DNA of 64,000 nucleotides, taken from contig NZ_JBMOUD010000004.1 of NCBI RefSeq assembly GCF_049319665.1, positions 310,001-374,000 on the forward strand, written 5' to 3'. A program made the position numbers and the translations under genes. Under the pieces are notes generated by a model. That model was given only the letters and a program-made list of their open reading frames with translations. It was not told the DNA's origin and ran no database searches. How positions within the stretch are numbered: position 1 is the first letter of the stretch; each line of letters opens with the position of its first letter. This stretch comes from JBMOUD01 sp049319665. Lineage in GTDB: Bacteria; Pseudomonadota; Gammaproteobacteria; Enterobacterales; Enterobacteriaceae. Shown one piece after another: positions 26,952 through 35,704 of the stretch.

Positions 26952-26994
26952 CGTTGCCGTTGCTACTTTCAAGAAAGTTAAAAAGAGAATTGTT

Positions 26995-27879
26995 ATGCCT
27001 TGGATCCAACTGAAAATTAATACTACCGGTGAACACGCAGAAACGCTCAGCGATGCGCTGATTGAGAGCGGCGCGGTATCTGTCACTTTCCAGGATACTC
27101 ATGATAATCCGGTGTTTGAACCACTGCCGGGAGAAACCCTGCTATGGGGCGATACCGATGCGATTGGTCTGTTTGACGCAGAAACCGATATGGACGATGT
27201 CATTGCCATGCTGGAGCAGGAACCGCTGCTGGGTAAAGGCTTTGTCCATAAAATCGAGCAGTTGGAAGACAAAGACTGGGAGCGTGAATGGATGGACAAC
27301 TTCCACCCAATGCGCTTCGGCCAACGTCTGTGGATCTGTCCAAGCTGGCGCGATGTACCAGACCCAACGGCGGTTAACGTGATGCTCGACCCTGGTTTAG
27401 CCTTTGGTACTGGCACGCATCCTACTACCGCGATGTGTTTGGAGTGGCTCGATGGCCTCGATCTACAGGGCAAAACGGTTATCGATTTTGGCTGTGGCTC
27501 CGGTATTTTAGCCATTGCCGCATTGAAGCTCGGCGCGGCTAGCGCTATTGGTATTGATATCGACCCACAGGCGATTCAAGCCAGCCGCGATAATGCGCAA
27601 CGTAACGGCGTTTCAGAGCGTTTGTCGCTCTATCTACCCCAAGACCAGCCCGCTAACCTTTCTGCTGATGTCGTGGTCGCTAACATCCTTGCAGGCCCAT
27701 TGCGTGAACTGGCGCCGCTTATCAGCATACTGCCGGTGGCAGGTGGACATCTTGGCCTCTCGGGTATTTTAGCAAGCCAAGCCGAAAGTGTTGCCCAAGC
27801 CTATAGCGACCTGTTCGAGCTTGACCCTGTGGCAGAGAAAGAAGAATGGTGCCGTATCACGGGTGTGAAAAAACACTAA
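26995..27879 (+). CDS. prmA: Ribosomal protein L11 methyltransferase
   Basis: Trimethylates lysines and the N-terminus of ribosomal protein L11 using S-adenosylmethionine, 294 aa. The N-terminal L11-recognition domain (residues 1-about 90) is followed by a Rossmann methyltransferase domain with VIDFGCGSGILAIAALKLGA (near 161-180) and VVANILAGPL, the NPPF-like position (here NILA). Its order after panF and before dusB-fis is as in E. coli. A terminator follows. Confidence 0.97.
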   Translation: MPWIQLKINTTGEHAETLSDALIESGAVSVTFQDTHDNPVFEPLPGETLLWGDTDAIGLFDAETDMDDVIAMLEQEPLLGKGFVHKIEQLEDKDWEREWMDNFHPMRFGQRLWICPSWRDVPDPTAVNVMLDPGLAFGTGTHPTTAMCLEWLDGLDLQGKTVIDFGCGSGILAIAALKLGAASAIGIDIDPQAIQASRDNAQRNGVSERLSLYLPQDQPANLSADVVVANILAGPLRELAPLISILPVAGGHLGLSGILASQAESVAQAYSDLFELDPVAEKEEWCRITGVKKH

Positions 27880-27901
27880 TTCAACTGCACATCATTTTCA
27901 C

Positions 27902-27937
27902 AGCCCGTCCGGCATCACCGCCGAACGGGCTTTTTTT
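27902..27937 (+). terminator. Intrinsic terminator after prmA
   Basis: AGCCCGT (27902-27908) pairs with ACGGGCT (27925-27931), with extra inner pairing, followed by seven Ts. Confidence 0.9.
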
Positions 27938-28219
27938 GCGCTATGCCTTGTCATTTATGGCGATTTTCGCTGCGTTAATTTTAATCTCCGAGCGATGCAC
28001 GTCACAGAATCTTCGCGGTTATTGCTACTTAAAACAGCAATATTCACCTTAGATTTGACTAGTTGAGCATCCTAATTCAGCGAAATGAAAGGAAATTACA
28101 CAAGAGTACAATTTAATCGATTATCGATAACATTATGTTATTTATGATAAAAAACAAAAAACGTAGCATCATCATCTGTTAATTAACCTTTTTCTTAGCC
28201 TATTGCTCAAAGTTTGGCC

Positions 28220-28262
28220 TTTCATATCCTAGGAAAAATGCGTAATATACGCGCCCTTGCGG
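28220..28262 (+). promoter_or_regulatory. dusB-fis promoter with GC-rich discriminator
   Basis: TTTCAT (28220-28225) and TAATAT (28243-28248) lie 17 bp apart and match the E. coli fis promoter as I remember it, including the GCGTAATATACGC context. The following ACGCGCCCT is the GC-rich discriminator that makes this promoter sensitive to ppGpp, DksA and growth rate. The 350-bp gap upstream (27938-28287) is AT-rich with A-tracts, suited to Fis and IHF binding, and holds no gene. Confidence 0.8.
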
Positions 28263-28287
28263 ACTTCAGTATGGTCATTCCTAGTCT

Positions 28288-29253
28288 ATGCGCATTGGTC
28301 ACCACCAGCTTAAAAATTGCCTGATTGCCGCCCCAATGGCCGGTATCACAGATCGCCCGTTTCGTGCCTTATGTCATGCGATGGGGGCTGGTATGGCTGT
28401 ATCCGAAATGCTGTCCTCTAACCCTGAGGTCTGGCGGACGGATAAGTCACGCTTGCGTATGGTACATAACGATGAGCCTGGGATTCGCGCCGTGCAGATT
28501 GCCGGTTGTGATCCTGATGATATGGCTGCCGCCGCGCGCATTAATGTGGAAAGCGGTGCTCAAATCATCGACATCAATATGGGTTGCCCGGCCAAGAAAG
28601 TGAACCGTAAGCTGGCTGGATCTGCCTTGTTGCAGTATCCGGATCTGGTGAAACAGATCCTCACCGCTGTCGTTCAAGCGGTTGATGTGCCAGTGACGTT
28701 GAAAATTCGTACTGGTTGGGAACCGGAAAACCGTAACTGTCTACAAATTGCCCAATTGGCTGAAGATTGTGGTATTCAGGCCTTGACGATTCATGGCCGG
28801 ACACGTTCCTGCCTCTTCAATGGAGAGGCTGAGTACGACAGTATTCGGACAGTTAAGCAGAATGTCGCCATTCCGATTATCGCGAACGGCGACATAACTG
28901 ACCCGCATAAAGCCAGAGCAGTGCTCGACTACACCGGGGCTGATGCCTTGATGATAGGACGCGCTTCTCAGGGAAGACCTTGGATCTTCCGGGAAATCCA
29001 GCATTATCTGGACACAGGGGAGCTGTTACCGCCGCCACCGCTTGGGGAGGTTCAGCACTTGTTAATAGGGCACGTACGGGAATTGCACGACTTCTACGGT
29101 CAAGGCAAGGGATTCCGTATCGCCCGTAAGCACGTTTCCTGGTATCTCCAGGAGCATGCCCCGAATGACCAGTTTCGGCGCTCCTTCAACGCCATAGAGG
29201 ATGCCAGCGAACAGCTGGAGGCGTTGGAAGCATATTTCGAAAATCTTGCGTAA
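28288..29253 (+). CDS. dusB: tRNA-dihydrouridine synthase B
   Basis: Flavin enzyme that reduces uridine to dihydrouridine in tRNA (position 17 in E. coli), 321 aa. A TIM barrel opens with LIAAPMAGITDRPFRALC. INMGCPAKKVNRKLAGSALLQ carries the catalytic cysteine (about C100), and GADALMIGRASQGRPW is the phosphate-binding region. The C-terminal helical part binds tRNA. It is the first gene of the dusB-fis operon. Confidence 0.97.
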   Translation: MRIGHHQLKNCLIAAPMAGITDRPFRALCHAMGAGMAVSEMLSSNPEVWRTDKSRLRMVHNDEPGIRAVQIAGCDPDDMAAAARINVESGAQIIDINMGCPAKKVNRKLAGSALLQYPDLVKQILTAVVQAVDVPVTLKIRTGWEPENRNCLQIAQLAEDCGIQALTIHGRTRSCLFNGEAEYDSIRTVKQNVAIPIIANGDITDPHKARAVLDYTGADALMIGRASQGRPWIFREIQHYLDTGELLPPPPLGEVQHLLIGHVRELHDFYGQGKGFRIARKHVSWYLQEHAPNDQFRRSFNAIEDASEQLEALEAYFENLA

Positions 29254-29274
29254 CAAAAAAGAGCTGACAGAACT

Positions 29275-29571
29275 ATGTTCGAACAACGCGTGAATTCTGA
29301 TGTACTGACCGTATCTACCGTTAATTCTCAGGATCAGGTAACCCAAAAACCCCTGCGTGACTCGGTAAAACAAGCACTTAAGGGCTATTTCGCTCAACTG
29401 AATGGTCAGGACGTCAATGACCTGTATGAGTTGGTTCTGGCTGAAGTTGAACAGCCACTGTTAGACATGGTGATGCAGTACACCCGTGGCAACCAGACTC
29501 GTGCAGCCCTGATGATGGGTATCAACCGCGGTACGCTGCGTAAGAAATTGAAAAAATACGGCATGAACTGA
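29275..29571 (+). CDS. fis: Nucleoid-associated DNA-binding protein Fis
   Basis: Factor for inversion stimulation, 98 aa, the universal enterobacterial length. The N-terminal beta-hairpin arm (about 10-26) activates recombination, helices A-B make the dimer, and RGNQTRAALMMGINRGTLRKKL forms the helix-turn-helix. It binds the chromosome in fast growth and controls rRNA and many other promoters, including its own, located upstream of dusB. Confidence 0.98.
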   Translation: MFEQRVNSDVLTVSTVNSQDQVTQKPLRDSVKQALKGYFAQLNGQDVNDLYELVLAEVEQPLLDMVMQYTRGNQTRAALMMGINRGTLRKKLKKYGMN

Positions 29572-29594
29572 TATTAATCAGTGAGTTGCTTGAG

Positions 29595-29631
29595 AAAAGG
29601 CGCTTTTATCGCAAGATAGAGCGCCTTTTTT
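29595..29631 (+). terminator. Intrinsic terminator after fis
   Basis: AAAAGGCGCT (29595-29604) pairs with AGCGCCTTTT (29620-29629), followed by Ts. It closes the dusB-fis transcript. Confidence 0.9.
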
Positions 29632-29695
29632 ATTGGTATTTATGCGGCTGTTTATAAATGGAAGGACTCAAGATTTTCAGCCATACCAAAGCCAA

Positions 29696-30541
29696 TCAGC
29701 TATTTGCTGGATAGTCCGTAGAAAATGCCAGATCTTTCTGCTCTTCGAGTGCGGCTAACCGGCTGCTAAGTTGTTTGTGCATCACGTTATACGCATCGCT
29801 GCCAAGAGCAATCCTCGTCGGCGCTGGATGTTGATCCGCACTATCAATGATGATTGACGCCATTTTCGCTGGGTCGCCCGGAGGAATAATAATCCCCCCT
29901 TCAATCATTCGGCGAGCCATACTCGCAGGCGACGCATCATAAGCGTCGATCTTTGGTCCAAGCTGCGAACTTCTATAGCGAAAATCTGTTCGCGCACCGC
30001 CAGGTTCAATGAGCGTACAGCCGATATTGAAAGCGGCAACCTCCAGTCCGACTGCGTCAATAAATCCCTCTATCCCCCATTTAGTGGCGTGATATAACGA
30101 ACCGCCGGGAAACACCGCCTGCCCGCCAACAGAAGATAGCTGGATAATACGTCCCCCCTGCTGGTGACGTAAGTATGGGAGTGCCGCACGTACCACTTGG
30201 ATCGAACCAATAAGGTTAGTCGAGATCTGATGCAACACCTGCTCATCCGTCATTTCTTCCGCAGCCCCGAACAGACCATAGCCAGCATTGCTGACAACGA
30301 CATCAATTTTGCTTAATTCATCAAACGCCTTATCAATGACATGCCTAATAGAATACGTATCGGTTAAATCAAGTTCTGCCAGCCATAAACGATCGCCATA
30401 ACGAGCCTTAAGATCATTCATTGTTGATAGCGCACGCACGGTTCCAGCAACACAATCTCCTCGAGCAAGAAGTTGTTCTGTCATCTGGCGACCAAAGCCA
30501 CTGTTAACTCCGGTGATAAACCAAGTTCGCTGCTGCATCAT
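29696..30541 (-). CDS. Short-chain dehydrogenase/reductase (SDR)
   Basis: NAD(P)-dependent oxidoreductase of the classical SDR family, 281 aa from the chosen start. ITGVNSGFGRQM is the cofactor-binding TGxxxGxG motif, SNAGYG the NAG motif, SSVGG the catalytic serine, and YHATKWG the catalytic YxxxK. The substrate is unknown. The frame opens with TTG at 30556; I prefer ATG 30541 (or 30538), which lies 6-9 bp after GGAAGGA. It is divergent from an AraC-type gene, the probable regulator. Confidence 0.85.
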   Translation of the reverse strand: MMQQRTWFITGVNSGFGRQMTEQLLARGDCVAGTVRALSTMNDLKARYGDRLWLAELDLTDTYSIRHVIDKAFDELSKIDVVVSNAGYGLFGAAEEMTDEQVLHQISTNLIGSIQVVRAALPYLRHQQGGRIIQLSSVGGQAVFPGGSLYHATKWGIEGFIDAVGLEVAAFNIGCTLIEPGGARTDFRYRSSQLGPKIDAYDASPASMARRMIEGGIIIPPGDPAKMASIIIDSADQHPAPTRIALGSDAYNVMHKQLSSRLAALEEQKDLAFSTDYPANS

Positions 30542-30689
30542 TTCCATTCCTTCCAAGTAGGTAATCAGATGATTAAATCTGAATCGCTCTCTGTAGATGA
30601 AAGCGCCTCAAATTGCAGTTCAAGAATAGTGGATGCCAATAAGATTATTAATGCTTGTTATTCGATGTTTTATGCGTAAAAATCTAAAA

Positions 30690-31619
30690 ATGACTCTAGA
30701 TCCCTTTTCCGACCTTCTAAAATTACTTAATGCGCAATCCGTTCTAGCTGGTGGACTGATCACCGGTGGAAAATGGGCTATTGAGTTCCCAGCGTCCGAT
30801 CAAATTAAGTTCTGGGGCATTGTTCGTGGTAACTGCTCACTCCTCATGGATGGAGAAACTAGTCCCATTACCGTTGGAGCTGGGGATATTTTTCTCCTTA
30901 GAACCCCTCGCTCACACATCCTGGCAAGTGATCTAACGCTCAAATCTATTCATTTGGCGGAGATTCTGGAAAGCCGTAAGGGAACCATTGCCTATTATGG
31001 TGAAGGTGAAGAGTTTTTCATGATAGGCGGGAAAGTAGAGCTGTCTGACAATAGTGCACAGCTTCTTATTGATGAGTTGCCCCCTATGATTCATATCCGT
31101 TCCGCTTCCCGACATTCGCCATCACTTTGTTGGCTATTGGAACAGCTTGTCGCAGAGCAGGATGGTAATTATCCAGGAGCAGGTGCAGCTTCATCGCAGC
31201 TTGCTCACCTGATGTTCATTCAGATCTTACGTGCGTATTTTGAGAATGTAGATCCCATCACCAGCGGCAGGCTTCGGGCAATGGGAGACAAGCGCTTAGC
31301 CCCTGCATTGCAATTAATGCATGGGGAACCAGGTCATCCCTGGCAATTAGGAGAATTAGCAAAATCTGCAGCAATGTCGCGCGCAACATTCTCAGCATAT
31401 TTCAAAACCGTAGCTGGCGTTGCACCAATGGCTTACCTGACAGATTGGCGTATGAGGCTAGCAGAACACACCTTGCAGAACGAGCGAGTGTCTGTCGGCG
31501 CCCTTGCTATGTCACTTGGATACACATCGGAAAGTGCATTTAGCAACGCATTTAAGCGTGTCATAGGAAAATCTCCAAGAAACTACCAACGAGGGCTGCC
31601 AGCACGAGAGCCAGTTTAA
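30690..31619 (+). CDS. AraC-family regulator with cupin N-terminus
   Basis: Transcriptional regulator, 309 aa from ATG 30690. The N-terminal half fits the Cupin_6 domain seen in AraC proteins (SVLAGGLITGGKWAIEF and VGAGDIFLLRTPRSH). The C-terminal AraC-type DNA-binding domain with two helix-turn-helix motifs spans about 205-305, ending GYTSESAFSNAFKRVIGKSPRNYQRG. In-frame upstream ATGs exist but have no better ribosome site. It lies divergent to the SDR gene, so it probably controls that gene in response to a small metabolite. Convergent with the bestrophin gene. Confidence 0.85.
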   Translation: MTLDPFSDLLKLLNAQSVLAGGLITGGKWAIEFPASDQIKFWGIVRGNCSLLMDGETSPITVGAGDIFLLRTPRSHILASDLTLKSIHLAEILESRKGTIAYYGEGEEFFMIGGKVELSDNSAQLLIDELPPMIHIRSASRHSPSLCWLLEQLVAEQDGNYPGAGAASSQLAHLMFIQILRAYFENVDPITSGRLRAMGDKRLAPALQLMHGEPGHPWQLGELAKSAAMSRATFSAYFKTVAGVAPMAYLTDWRMRLAEHTLQNERVSVGALAMSLGYTSESAFSNAFKRVIGKSPRNYQRGLPAREPV

Positions 31620-31649
31620 AAATACCAAGATCAGTTGGCTCAGCTCGGC

Positions 31650-32567
31650 TTAACTCAACCGATAATTCTCATCCGGTTGCAAGCGCGCAGGCAATGGTTG
31701 GACACCATTCATCTCGAGTAGGTTAATCTCGATAGTGTTGCACATGGCATTGAGCGGCAGGTCGTTGTCGGCGGTGCCAAATGGGTCTTCCAGCTCTTCG
31801 GCCAAAGCATCGATAGAGATAAAGGTATAAGAGATAAACACCGACACTAGCACCGTCATATAGCCAAGCGTTGGGGCTAAGGCGAAAGGTAGCAGCGTAC
31901 AGAACAGATAGACCGTACGATGAACAATCAGGCTATAAGCAAAAGGAATTGGCGTATTGGCAATCCGCTCACATCCGCCGAGTACTTCAGAAAGAACATT
32001 GATATTGGCATCAATGGCGGTGAAAGAAATATCCGAAAGCTTCCCTTCCTGACGTTGATGACCTAGCCATTCTCCCATCAGCAATAACAACCGGTTAGTC
32101 GGAGATTGCGTGTTGAGCACCTCATTTGCCCTTTCTTGCGGCAATAACCGCAGCATATCCTCTTGAGGGGATGTCCCGCGCAGTTGGTGTTTGAGAGCAT
32201 AACTGAACGCTATCTGTAGCGAGGTAAAATGCTCAATGGCAGCCTTTTCATCTGGTATCAGGCTCTTAACCTGACGCAACAGGCTACGGTTGGTGATGAG
32301 TAGATTACCCCACAGGTGGCGTGCTTCGCTAAACCTTGCATAGCTAACGCTATTGCGAAAACCGAGGAAGATAGCGATAGCAATCCCCAGCAGGCTAAAC
32401 GGCGCTAAGGTCAGGCGGATATCCAAGGATTCATAAGCCCGCTCGCAGATAACAGCGATGATGGAGGCACAAAAGTTTAGGCTAAGGCGGAAAAGGATAT
32501 TGGTAAGCACCGCGCCATGCCAGACAAATAGACGGGGGAACCAGTGTTGCTGCGGACGAACAATCAT
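31650..32567 (-). CDS. Bestrophin-like ion channel (YneE/UPF0187 family)
   Basis: Bacterial bestrophin homologue, 305 aa, forming a pentameric inner-membrane channel (the Klebsiella homologue conducts sodium). MIVRPQQHWFPRLFVWHGAVL, SLLGIAIAIFLGFRNSVSYARF and the C-terminal EELEDPFGTADNDLPLNAMC are family signatures. Four membrane helices are expected, at about 25-45, 60-78, 215-235 and 240-258. It stands alone. The physiological ion and role in enterobacteria are not established. Confidence 0.9.
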   Translation of the reverse strand: MIVRPQQHWFPRLFVWHGAVLTNILFRLSLNFCASIIAVICERAYESLDIRLTLAPFSLLGIAIAIFLGFRNSVSYARFSEARHLWGNLLITNRSLLRQVKSLIPDEKAAIEHFTSLQIAFSYALKHQLRGTSPQEDMLRLLPQERANEVLNTQSPTNRLLLLMGEWLGHQRQEGKLSDISFTAIDANINVLSEVLGGCERIANTPIPFAYSLIVHRTVYLFCTLLPFALAPTLGYMTVLVSVFISYTFISIDALAEELEDPFGTADNDLPLNAMCNTIEINLLEMNGVQPLPARLQPDENYRLS

Positions 32568-33340
32568 AATGGGGTTAAATCGTATAGAAAAATCAAGCCA
32601 CTGTTTTAACAGGACAGCAGGCCTTTGCCCAGCACTAATATCTCGTGTACGACCTAAGTTATTGAAGAGTGAATGTGAATTAAATAAAAAAGTTACCTGC
32701 TGAAATTTAAAGAATATTCATAATACAAGAGCAAAAATATTTGTACCTGATGGCCTTAAATATCTCAGTTATAATAAGATTTGGTCATCATAAATACCCA
32801 TATATTGGTACAAAACCTTTATCTAATGACAATAAGTCGCCTAAACAATAGCAGGCTATTTTTTATTGCATAGTAGGAAAAAGGCCAAAGTACATCACTA
32901 GAACCAATGGTTTAGATAACGTTTAAAAAAGGAAAATAACTATTAATATCTTATAGTTAATGGAATTTTATTTATCATTGAAAATATCAATGATAAAAGA
33001 CATATCACATCCCGATTGTATTTTTGTACAAAAGTAAACCAATATACAATGATTCACAAATGAGTAATAAACATTACGTTTCTCGGACGATTACCCTCTC
33101 TGTCTTCTTAAATGATCATGTTATAGTTATCCCAAAGAGTCGACCTCGCTCCGCCAATCGCCTACGGAAAGCCAGTTAGCTTTGCGACCCCCGTCTTTTA
33201 CATGATAATTCGGCCACTTTGATGTTTCTTTAAACGTTTCGTTTTTAACGGTGTCTGAATATTCATACAAAACAGTATCGCTCTCCTGCCACAGCTGACG
33301 CGTTACCCCAGAATCACTCTATACAGATGATTGAACTTTT
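32568..33340. other. Long AT-rich intergenic region upstream of lpxP
   Basis: A stretch of 773 bp without a supported gene. It is strongly AT-rich from about 32680 to 33110. A perfect 11-bp inverted repeat TTTATCATTGA/TCAATGATAAA lies at 32971-32981 and 32987-32997. A more GC-rich stretch follows at about 33130-33200. It must contain the promoters for the leftward bestrophin gene and rightward lpxP. The long leader suggests complex or RNA-level (temperature) control of lpxP, an inference. Confidence 0.5.
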
Positions 33341-34261
33341 ATGACTGCACCGACTCGCTTTCAAGCATCATTCTTACACCCACGTTACTGGCTAACCTGG
33401 TTTGGTCTAGGCGTTCTATTCTTGCTCGTTCAGCTACCCTATCCTGTGATGTATCGTCTTGGGATATGGCTGGGCCGAACCTCAATGCGTTTCCTTAAGC
33501 GCCGCGTATCGATTACCCGCAGAAACTTGCAGCTTTGCTTCCCACACATGGACAAAGAGACGTTAGAACGCACTATTGTGCAGAATTTTGAATCTCTGGG
33601 GATGGGCTTATTAGAAACCGGTATGGCTTGGTTCTGGTCCGATGCCCGCGTTAAACGTTGGTTTGATGTCAGCGGTTTAAACCACCTAAAGCAGGCCCAG
33701 CAGAATCAAAAAGGGGTGCTGGTCATTGGTGTACATTTTATGTCGCTGGAACTAGGCGGACGCGCGATGGGTCTATGCCAGCCAATGATGGCGATGTACC
33801 GCCCGCATAACAACAAAGCGATGGAGTTTGTACAAACCTGGGGCCGTATGCGTTCAAACAAAGCGATGCTGGATCGTAAAGATTTGCGCGGCATGGTACA
33901 CGCACTGAAAAAAGGCGAAGCCGTTTGGTTTGCTCCAGACCAGGATTACGGCCCGCGTGGCAGCGTATTTGCTCCACTGTTTGCCGTCGATCAGGCAGCC
34001 ACTACCAGTGGTACCTATATGCTAGCCCGTTTGGCAAAACCAGCGCTGGTTTCTGTTGTACTGGTACGTAAAGAAAAAGGTGCCGGTTATGATCTGGTGA
34101 TTCAACCGGCCCTGACTGACTATCCTATTGACGACGAGATGGCTGCAGCAGCTTATATGAATCGGGTAGTAGAAAAGGAAATCATGAGAGCACCTTCTCA
34201 GTATCTCTGGCTGCATCGCCGATTTAAAACGCGGCCTGCAGGCGCGCCTTCTCTTTACTAA
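33341..34261 (+). CDS. lpxP: Lipid A palmitoleoyltransferase LpxP
   Basis: Inner-membrane acyltransferase that adds palmitoleate to Kdo2-lipid IVA at low temperature, 306 aa (E. coli 306). One membrane helix lies at about 19-37, followed by the HX4(D/E) catalytic motif in GVHFMSLELGG near residue 130. It reads as LpxP rather than LpxL: RVKRWFDVSGL and MGLCQPMMAMYRPHNN match LpxP. In E. coli the gene is cold-induced. An AGATGATTGAACTTTT leader precedes the ATG; the ribosome site is weak. Confidence 0.9.
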   Translation: MTAPTRFQASFLHPRYWLTWFGLGVLFLLVQLPYPVMYRLGIWLGRTSMRFLKRRVSITRRNLQLCFPHMDKETLERTIVQNFESLGMGLLETGMAWFWSDARVKRWFDVSGLNHLKQAQQNQKGVLVIGVHFMSLELGGRAMGLCQPMMAMYRPHNNKAMEFVQTWGRMRSNKAMLDRKDLRGMVHALKKGEAVWFAPDQDYGPRGSVFAPLFAVDQAATTSGTYMLARLAKPALVSVVLVRKEKGAGYDLVIQPALTDYPIDDEMAAAAYMNRVVEKEIMRAPSQYLWLHRRFKTRPAGAPSLY

Positions 34262-34276
34262 GCATCAGAAACAAAA

Positions 34277-34452
34277 AGCCCGCGATCATTCGCGGGCTCA
34301 GACTGCTGACAAAGTCAGTTATTAGGGAGAGTACGCCGTTGGGGTCGGAGCGGCTTGTCCGTCTGAGCGCCCCTAGGCGTACTATGCCCGAGTATCTCGA
34401 TCTTCAAGACAACATTGTCATCAAACTCAGCCCGCGATCGCGCGGGCTTTTT
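34277..34452. ncRNA. Structured region between opposite-facing terminators (lpxP/cidB 3' ends or small RNA)
   Basis: Two near-identical hairpins bracket a folded stretch. The left one (AGCCCGCG at 34277-34284, CGCGGGCT at 34291-34298) has its T-run only on the minus strand. The right one (AGCCCGCG at 34429-34436, CGCGGGCT at 34441-34448) has its T-run only on the plus strand. Between them GTACGCC (34331-34337) pairs with GGCGTAC (34376-34382) and GGGG (34341-34344) with CCCC (34370-34373). So lpxP and cidAB transcripts would each read through the far hairpin and overlap antisense by about 150 nt. A separate small RNA is also possible. Confidence 0.5.
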
Positions 34453-34475
34453 ATTGAGTCATACGCCTTAGCATA

Positions 34476-35165
34476 TCACCACATCAAGATGCCGATCAGC
34501 GGTGCTGCTACCACAGTCGCAACCCCTGCTAGCATCATAACCAGACTCGATACCATCCCTTCTTCTGGCCCCATCTCATAAGCTTTAGCGGTGCCCGCAC
34601 CGTGAGATGATGCACCAAGCCCGGCACCTTTAGCCAAGCGGCTTTTTACCGCTAAACGCAAAAACATAATATCGCCGATTGTCATACCAAACAGACCGGT
34701 TATTACCGTAAACAACGCCACCAGATCTGGCTGCCCACCTAACTGTTTGGCTGCCGCTAAAGCAAAAGGTGTTGTGACCGAACGCACGGCCAGACTGCGC
34801 TGTACTTCCATAGGTAATGCCAGGAATTTAGCTAACCATACAGAAGTGAACACGGCGACAAGAATTGCCGTTAACACGCCCGCGCTCAGTGACATCCAAT
34901 GGCGACGAATGATGTGCAAATTTTCATAAACCGGCACAGCAAACGCAATCGTTGAAGGCCCCAAAAACCACAGTAGCCAATGTGTTTCACCAATATAATC
35001 CTGGTAAGAGACATGTGTCGTCACCAGCAACAACACCAAGACTATCGGAGTAAAAAGTAACGGCATCAGCAAGAGAGTTCGTTTTTGACGATAGAGCTTC
35101 TTGTTGAAATAATACAGCGCCAATGTCACCACAAAGCAGATAAGGCTGAGAATAATATCAATCAT
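34476..35165 (-). CDS. LrgB/CidB-family membrane protein
   Basis: Integral membrane partner of the holin-like CidA protein, 229 aa with about seven membrane helices. VRSVTTPFALAAAKQLGG and GLGASSHGAGTAKAYE are LrgB-family signatures (compare SVTTPIAM and ASHALGTA in E. coli YohK). In Gram-positives these pairs affect murein hydrolase activity and carbon-overflow metabolites such as pyruvate. The start is uncertain: GTG 35174 or ATG 35165, both overlapping the cidA-like stop. It forms an operon with the upstream gene. Confidence 0.87.
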   Translation of the reverse strand: MIDIILSLICFVVTLALYYFNKKLYRQKRTLLLMPLLFTPIVLVLLLVTTHVSYQDYIGETHWLLWFLGPSTIAFAVPVYENLHIIRRHWMSLSAGVLTAILVAVFTSVWLAKFLALPMEVQRSLAVRSVTTPFALAAAKQLGGQPDLVALFTVITGLFGMTIGDIMFLRLAVKSRLAKGAGLGASSHGAGTAKAYEMGPEEGMVSSLVMMLAGVATVVAAPLIGILMW

Positions 35166-35580
35166 GGTTGCCACGCTTTTGCATCATACGCTGTTCAAAA
35201 CGATAAACCCGGTCAACAACCCAAGCAGTCGTCCCCAACGTCAGTACAGTACTGACCGCAATCACCAGTAAAATACGCCAGCCTTCTACCATCAGTAATT
35301 GCGTGTAATTCACTACCGCGACTACCGCAGGCACGAAAAACAGCAACATTTCCGCCAATAACCAGCGAGAGCCAGCTTTCACCCAGCTCACAGGCAACAC
35401 CTTGCAAATAATCAGTAGCAACAGCATCAGCATACCAACAATGTTGGCAGGCAAAGGCAGATGTAATAACACCACTAAACGTTCAGCGACAATAAAAAGC
35501 AGCCCATACAGTATGACCTGAATCACAACCTGAAAACGGGCAATCAAAGACGGCGCTTTCAAGCGCAACGCCAACATCAT
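35158..35580 (-). CDS. CidA/LrgA-family holin-like protein
   Basis: Small membrane protein, 140 aa with four hydrophobic segments. LHLPLPANIVGMLMLLLLI is the family's LPxPGxVxGM-type motif, and EMLLFFVPAVVAVVNY the second signature. It overlaps the LrgB-type gene and lies divergent to a LysR regulator, the same three-gene layout as B. subtilis ywbGHI and staphylococcal cidABR. A role in overflow metabolism, membrane permeability or cell death is inferred from those relatives. Confidence 0.87.
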   Translation of the reverse strand: MMLALRLKAPSLIARFQVVIQVILYGLLFIVAERLVVLLHLPLPANIVGMLMLLLLIICKVLPVSWVKAGSRWLLAEMLLFFVPAVVAVVNYTQLLMVEGWRILLVIAVSTVLTLGTTAWVVDRVYRFEQRMMQKRGNHD

Positions 35581-35662
35581 AGTAAATGGCCTTAAAAGAG
35601 GAGAAATTACGATACGCAGTATACGTTCACAGGAAACCTGTTAAGAAATGAATTAAAATCAC

Positions 35663-35691
35663 TTAAATCATGCCAAATTGGAATGATTTAA
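35663..35691. promoter_or_regulatory. LysR-type operator between cidA-like and LysR genes
   Basis: TTAAATCAT (35663-35671) and ATGATTTAA (35683-35691) form a perfect 9-bp inverted repeat with 11 bp between, the classical T-N11-A LysR box. It lies in the divergent gap, 14 bp before the LysR start, so it fits autorepression and cidAB activation. Confidence 0.75.
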
Positions 35692-35704
35692 AAATAGGAG
35701 TTTT

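Noticed and set aside
34277..34298. Plus-strand terminator directly after lpxP
   Set aside because: The hairpin is followed by CAGACT rather than a T-run on the plus strand; its T-run is on the minus strand.
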